Shown piece after piece: positions 43,759-46,911 of a stretch of 46,911 nt of DNA. Source of the DNA: Phocaeicola sp. (GTDB taxonomy: Bacteria > Bacteroidota > Bacteroidia > Bacteroidales > Bacteroidaceae); NCBI GenBank assembly GCA_029257865.1, contig JARIAN010000020.1:1-46911 (forward strand). The letters are read 5' to 3'. The position numbers were made by a program, and so were the translations under genes. Below the pieces are notes generated by a model. That model was not told the DNA's origin. It saw nothing but the letters and a program-made list of their open reading frames with translations, and ran no database searches. Within the stretch, counting starts at the first letter, position 1; each line of letters opens with the position of its first letter.

Positions 43759-44604
43759 ATGAAAAAGATTATGAAAAGAATAACTTATATTTTTACAGTT
43801 TGCATCGCACTGCTTTCTTTGGGACTGGTTTCGTGCATGGACGACTTTGATACTCCGATAACAGGCAACGCCTTCGGAAACAACAGCATCCAAGATGGAA
43901 GAACTATCTCTATTGCCGGACTGAAAGAGAAGTATGCCGATGTGATTAAAGCTAACGGCTTGAAGAAAATCGAAGAGGAAACTCGTATCGAAGGAGTTAT
44001 AATCGGAGATGACAAAAGTGGAAACATCTACAAACAACTGATGATTGCTGATGAATCGGGAGCTATCGTTATCAGCATCAACAACACCGGACTTTATGCT
44101 ACTTGCCCAGTAGGACAGAAAATGGTCATCGACTGTAAAGACCTTTTTGTAGGTGGCTATGGCGAAATGGGACAGATTGGCTATTCTTACAATGGGAAAG
44201 TTGGCCGTATGCCGGTATATGTATGGGAAAACCATGTGAAGCTAATTGACGAACCTAAGATGTTCTATCCGGAAATGCAGCCAAAGAAGATCACTTCGGA
44301 AGACTTGAAGACTTTAGACAAAGCTACAGCACCACTGCTGGTCAACTTAAATCATGTAAAGTTTGAAGGAGCCGATGGTGAAGAAGTGTACGCTGCAGAT
44401 AAAGGAGGAAATGTTTCTGCCGTAGAGCAATACTTGATACTTGAAGACGGCAGCAAGCTGATGGTACGCACCAGCACTTATGCCAACTTCGCCAAAGAGG
44501 TGCTGCCTGAAGGCGACTTAAATGTCACTGCCATTCTTACACGATACAGAAGTACCTGGCAGCTTACCATCAGAGATGGAAAAGAAATTAAAAAGAATAA
44601 TTAA
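43759..44604 (+). CDS. DUF5689-like lipoprotein, OB-fold-like
   Basis: 281 residues with a lipoprotein signal peptide ending at Cys26 (LLSLGLVSC). The mature part has two related beta segments. The first (about 50-155, EETRIEGVIIGDDKSGNIYKQLMIADESGAIVISI) reads like an OB-fold barrel: I-x-G-V-I-x-x-D near the start, followed by IADESGAI. A Gly-Tyr-rich loop follows. Such DUF5689 proteins are predicted surface lipoproteins of Bacteroidetes. A nucleic-acid-binding role fits the neighbours, but residues for it cannot be pinned down. It is 26 bases after the receptor gene and 21 before the next, so all three are probably one operon. An internal ATG (MKRITYIF) is an alternative start. Confidence 0.8.
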   Translation: MKKIMKRITYIFTVCIALLSLGLVSCMDDFDTPITGNAFGNNSIQDGRTISIAGLKEKYADVIKANGLKKIEEETRIEGVIIGDDKSGNIYKQLMIADESGAIVISINNTGLYATCPVGQKMVIDCKDLFVGGYGEMGQIGYSYNGKVGRMPVYVWENHVKLIDEPKMFYPEMQPKKITSEDLKTLDKATAPLLVNLNHVKFEGADGEEVYAADKGGNVSAVEQYLILEDGSKLMVRTSTYANFAKEVLPEGDLNVTAILTRYRSTWQLTIRDGKEIKKNN

Positions 44605-44625
44605 TCACATAAAAACATATTCATT

Positions 44626-46776
44626 ATGAAAAATATTTTTAGCGCACTGTTTTTTTCGCTGTTTGGAGCCACTGCATTGATGACTTCTTGTAGTGACGTG
44701 CCTGCTCCATATGAAATCATGTCACCCGGGGATATCGAACTGGTTGGTGACGGAAGTAAGGATAATCCATATAATGTAGCTACTGCTGCAATGAAGCAGG
44801 ATGGTTCAACGGCATGGGTACAAGGTTATATTGTGGGAGTAATGGAAACAAACGTTGATCCATTCAGCCCTAACTTTGCCGCTCCTTTCAATACAGAATC
44901 TAACTTGATGATTGCCGACTCTCCGGAAGAACAGAACAAAAAGAACTGTATCATTGTTCAGCTGCCTGTTGGCGATATCCGCACTGCCCTAAACTTGAAG
45001 GCACATGCCGACAACCAGGGCAAACCTGTTTCCCTACAAGGTAAACTGACTTCATATTTCAGCAGCAACGGTCTGAAAGAGGTTTCTGCAGCTATCTTCA
45101 ATGGTGAGGAAATTGGCAGTGAAGCACCAACCGATAAAGACAACCCGTTCGGACTGGATGCTTCTAATCCCGTAGAGTCTTTCAAGGCCGACTTCCAGGA
45201 ACAACCCGATTTTGTTCCTGAAGGAAACTTTAATTCTAACAAGAATTACAACTACGAGCTAAAAGGATGGAAGAACGTAGCTTTTGTAGGCGACAGAAAA
45301 TGGAGTGGTGTAGTAAACAAAGACAATACCAAGTACATTGAAGCTAGCGCTAACAAGGGTAAAGAAGAACGTTATGAAATTTGGTTTGTATCTCCTGCAT
45401 TGAGAGTGGATGCCCTAACCGATAAGAAGGTTTCATTCGACTGTGCTGGAGCTTACTTCAATGAAAAGAACAGCTTGAAGGTATTCTTCCTTGAACTGGT
45501 AGACGGAAAAATGGTGCAGGAAGAAATTCCGGTAGAAGGAATGCCAACTAGCAAAGATCATGAATGGGTACGCGGCTTGAGTGCAGATATTGCAAAATAT
45601 AGCGGTAAAGTAGGTTTCATCGGATTCCAATATATCAGCTATAGTGCCAGTTCTACTACTTACCGCCTGGATAATATCCAAACGGGTAATGGAGAAGGTG
45701 GCGAAGTGGTGCCTCCTGCTCCGGGAGAAGATCCTTTCGGATTGGATGCCTCTAAGACATTTACTGAATTTATAGCCGACTTTGAAGATATCACTGATTT
45801 CAATCAAGTTTATACTAAAGAAGGATGGGTAAACAAAGCACTGGCCAAAGGAAACCCTTGGCAATCAGCAACATTCAAGGAAGATAAGTATATAAAAATG
45901 AATACTTTCAATACTCAGAATGGTGATAATGTAGAATCCTGGTTCATTACTCCAGCATTTGTAGTTGGAAATAAATCAAAACTTTCTTTTGACTGCGCTG
46001 GAGCTAATTTCACAGCCGACATGCACTTGAAAGTATTCTTCTTACAGAAAGATGCCAGCGGAAAAGTAAGCCAAGAAGAAATTATTGTCAATGAAATCCC
46101 TACTTCAGGCAATAACTATGCATGGGCAAAAGATATCAATGTTGATTTAAGCAAATATAATGGAAAGACTGGATTTATAGGTTTCCAATATACAGCTACC
46201 GGTAATGGTTCTACTAAGGGATTACCTACTTACCAAATTGACAACATCAAATATTCTGGAGAAAATGAAGGTGGCGAAGTGGTGCCTCCTGCTCCGGGAG
46301 AAGCAGATATCTTTATTTCTGAATATGTAGAAGGTAGCGGTATGGAAAAATATATTGAAATCTACAACCCTACTGATAAAGAAATTGACTTGTCTGCGTA
46401 TACACTAGCTATGCATAATTATAGTAAGGATGGAGAAGGCGGAAATGACTCAGGTATCAAATCAGTTCAATTAAGTGGAACTTTAGCCGCCAAACAAACT
46501 GTTGTTTACAAACACAGTAAAGCTGAATCATATTCAAATGCAACAGCTATCAGTGATGAAGTTATGAACTTTAATGGAAATGATCCTATTATTCTATACA
46601 AAGGAACTGAAAATATAATTGACTATTTGGGTATTGATAATAAAGGATTTGGAAAAGACAAAACACTCCGCCGTAAAGCCAGTGTAACCAAACCATCCAC
46701 TACCTATAATGCAGAAGAATGGGAAGAAGCTGCTAAAAATGATGTCAGCAACTTGGGCTCACATGCAATGAATTGA
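44626..46776 (+). CDS. Multidomain lipoprotein: OB-fold-like, two anchor-J-like modules, lamin-tail domain
   Basis: 716 residues. A lipoprotein signal peptide ends at Cys22 (ALMTSC). Next is an OB-like domain of DUF6359 type (about 45-165, DGSKDNPYNVATA then WVQGYIVGVMETN). Two similar modules follow (about 170-352 and 367-545) that both start FGLDAS and share SFDCAGA and KVFF, of the choice-of-anchor J / DUF5017 kind. The C-terminal domain (about 560-705, IFISEYVEGSGMEKYIEIYNPT) is a lamin-tail (LTD) domain. The linkers share a 37-base identical DNA repeat. LTD and OB domains are typical of extracellular nucleases such as ExeM, but no nuclease domain is present. Surface-bound binding is inferred. 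Confidence 0.85.
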   Translation: MKNIFSALFFSLFGATALMTSCSDVPAPYEIMSPGDIELVGDGSKDNPYNVATAAMKQDGSTAWVQGYIVGVMETNVDPFSPNFAAPFNTESNLMIADSPEEQNKKNCIIVQLPVGDIRTALNLKAHADNQGKPVSLQGKLTSYFSSNGLKEVSAAIFNGEEIGSEAPTDKDNPFGLDASNPVESFKADFQEQPDFVPEGNFNSNKNYNYELKGWKNVAFVGDRKWSGVVNKDNTKYIEASANKGKEERYEIWFVSPALRVDALTDKKVSFDCAGAYFNEKNSLKVFFLELVDGKMVQEEIPVEGMPTSKDHEWVRGLSADIAKYSGKVGFIGFQYISYSASSTTYRLDNIQTGNGEGGEVVPPAPGEDPFGLDASKTFTEFIADFEDITDFNQVYTKEGWVNKALAKGNPWQSATFKEDKYIKMNTFNTQNGDNVESWFITPAFVVGNKSKLSFDCAGANFTADMHLKVFFLQKDASGKVSQEEIIVNEIPTSGNNYAWAKDINVDLSKYNGKTGFIGFQYTATGNGSTKGLPTYQIDNIKYSGENEGGEVVPPAPGEADIFISEYVEGSGMEKYIEIYNPTDKEIDLSAYTLAMHNYSKDGEGGNDSGIKSVQLSGTLAAKQTVVYKHSKAESYSNATAISDEVMNFNGNDPIILYKGTENIIDYLGIDNKGFGKDKTLRRKASVTKPSTTYNAEEWEEAAKNDVSNLGSHAMN
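45694..45730 (+). repeat. 37-base direct repeat, first copy
   Basis: The segment encoding the linker EGGEVVPPAPGE is identical, base for base, to 46267-46303 in the same gene, pointing to a recent duplication or conversion of the module with its linker. Confidence 0.85.
46267..46303 (+). repeat. 37-base direct repeat, second copy
   Basis: Identical to 45694-45730; it separates the second anchor-J-like module from the lamin-tail domain. Confidence 0.85.
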
Positions 46777-46820
46777 TTCTTCTCAAAATAAGATTCTCTA
46801 AATCTTATTTCATCTAACAT

Positions 46821-46872
46821 AAAAATCATTCCGAGTAAAGATTTACTTATTTTTATTCGGAATGATTTTTTA
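46821..46872 (+). terminator. Terminator after the surface lipoprotein operon
   Basis: AAAAATCATTCCGA (46821-46834) with TCGGAATGATTTTT (46857-46870) followed by T; it closes the operon that begins at 41195. Confidence 0.85.
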
Positions 46873-46890
46873 TCTCTTAATAATTAAACA

Positions 46891-46911
46891 ATGTCACAAT
46901 TCATATTCAAG
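46891..46911 (+). CDS. Start of an unidentified gene, cut by the window edge
   Basis: An ATG at 46891 opens the frame MSQFIFK, seven codons to the window end, just beyond the operon terminator. Too short to identify. Whether it is a real start is uncertain. Confidence 0.35.

Overview
The window looks like core chromosome of a gut Bacteroidales species, most likely Bacteroides or Phocaeicola. The basis is product identity (RibBA, class II ribonucleotide reductase, Bacteroides-type DUF proteins, TonB receptor and lipoprotein sets), promoters of the Bacteroides type (-33 TTTG, 19-21 bases, -7 TAnnTTTG) before many genes, and few recognisable Shine-Dalgarno sites. The species cannot be named from the sequence. 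No prophage, insertion sequence, integron or CRISPR array was found.

Layout. 1-841: no convincing gene; a promoter firing leftwards out of the window and two palindromic structures. 842-8717: gcvT and pepT (-), an Omp85-type outer-membrane protein (+), a DUF4348-like lipoprotein, murB and a PhnP-like hydrolase (-), then pheS (+). 8846-12432: an MFS transporter (+), a membrane-anchored unknown protein, tRNA-His and a BASS-family transporter (-). 13043-20907: a cell-wall amidase with an MCE (MlaD-like) protein, dnaA, a nitroreductase (-) and the class II ribonucleotide reductase. 21029-27586: folB, twin tRNA-Met genes (-), a START-like protein, an LptF/LptG-type permease, ribBA, a BI-1 protein and an aminotransferase. 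27762-30323: a PurF-like protein (-), an 800-base gap, two tRNA-Thr genes and an SRP RNA (-). 30446-36793: a tightly packed seven-gene run. 36917-38640: rpsP and a PyrD-like gene. 38751-46776: a divergent surface-nuclease and TonB-receptor locus. A further gene begins at 46891.

How the genes work together. Most are housekeeping genes. The clearest candidate for a little-described system is 38751-46776. A surface lipoprotein nuclease (BACON-like plus NUC) and an exported endonuclease/exonuclease/phosphatase enzyme are divergent from a TonB-dependent receptor without a SusD, followed by two lipoproteins carrying OB-fold-like (DUF5689-like, DUF6359-like) and lamin-tail domains. The domains of one-piece extracellular nucleases (ExeM type) are here spread over separate surface proteins next to an importer, so I infer a nucleic-acid capture, cutting and uptake locus. 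Other points of interest are an SRP RNA abutting tRNA-Thr with an unusual apical loop, a PurF-like protein without its glutaminase residues, a PyrD-like protein without two orotate-binding Asn, a leader sequence shared by dnaA and the ribonucleotide reductase with a TTATC cluster before the latter, and a palindromic element flanked by 9-base repeats.
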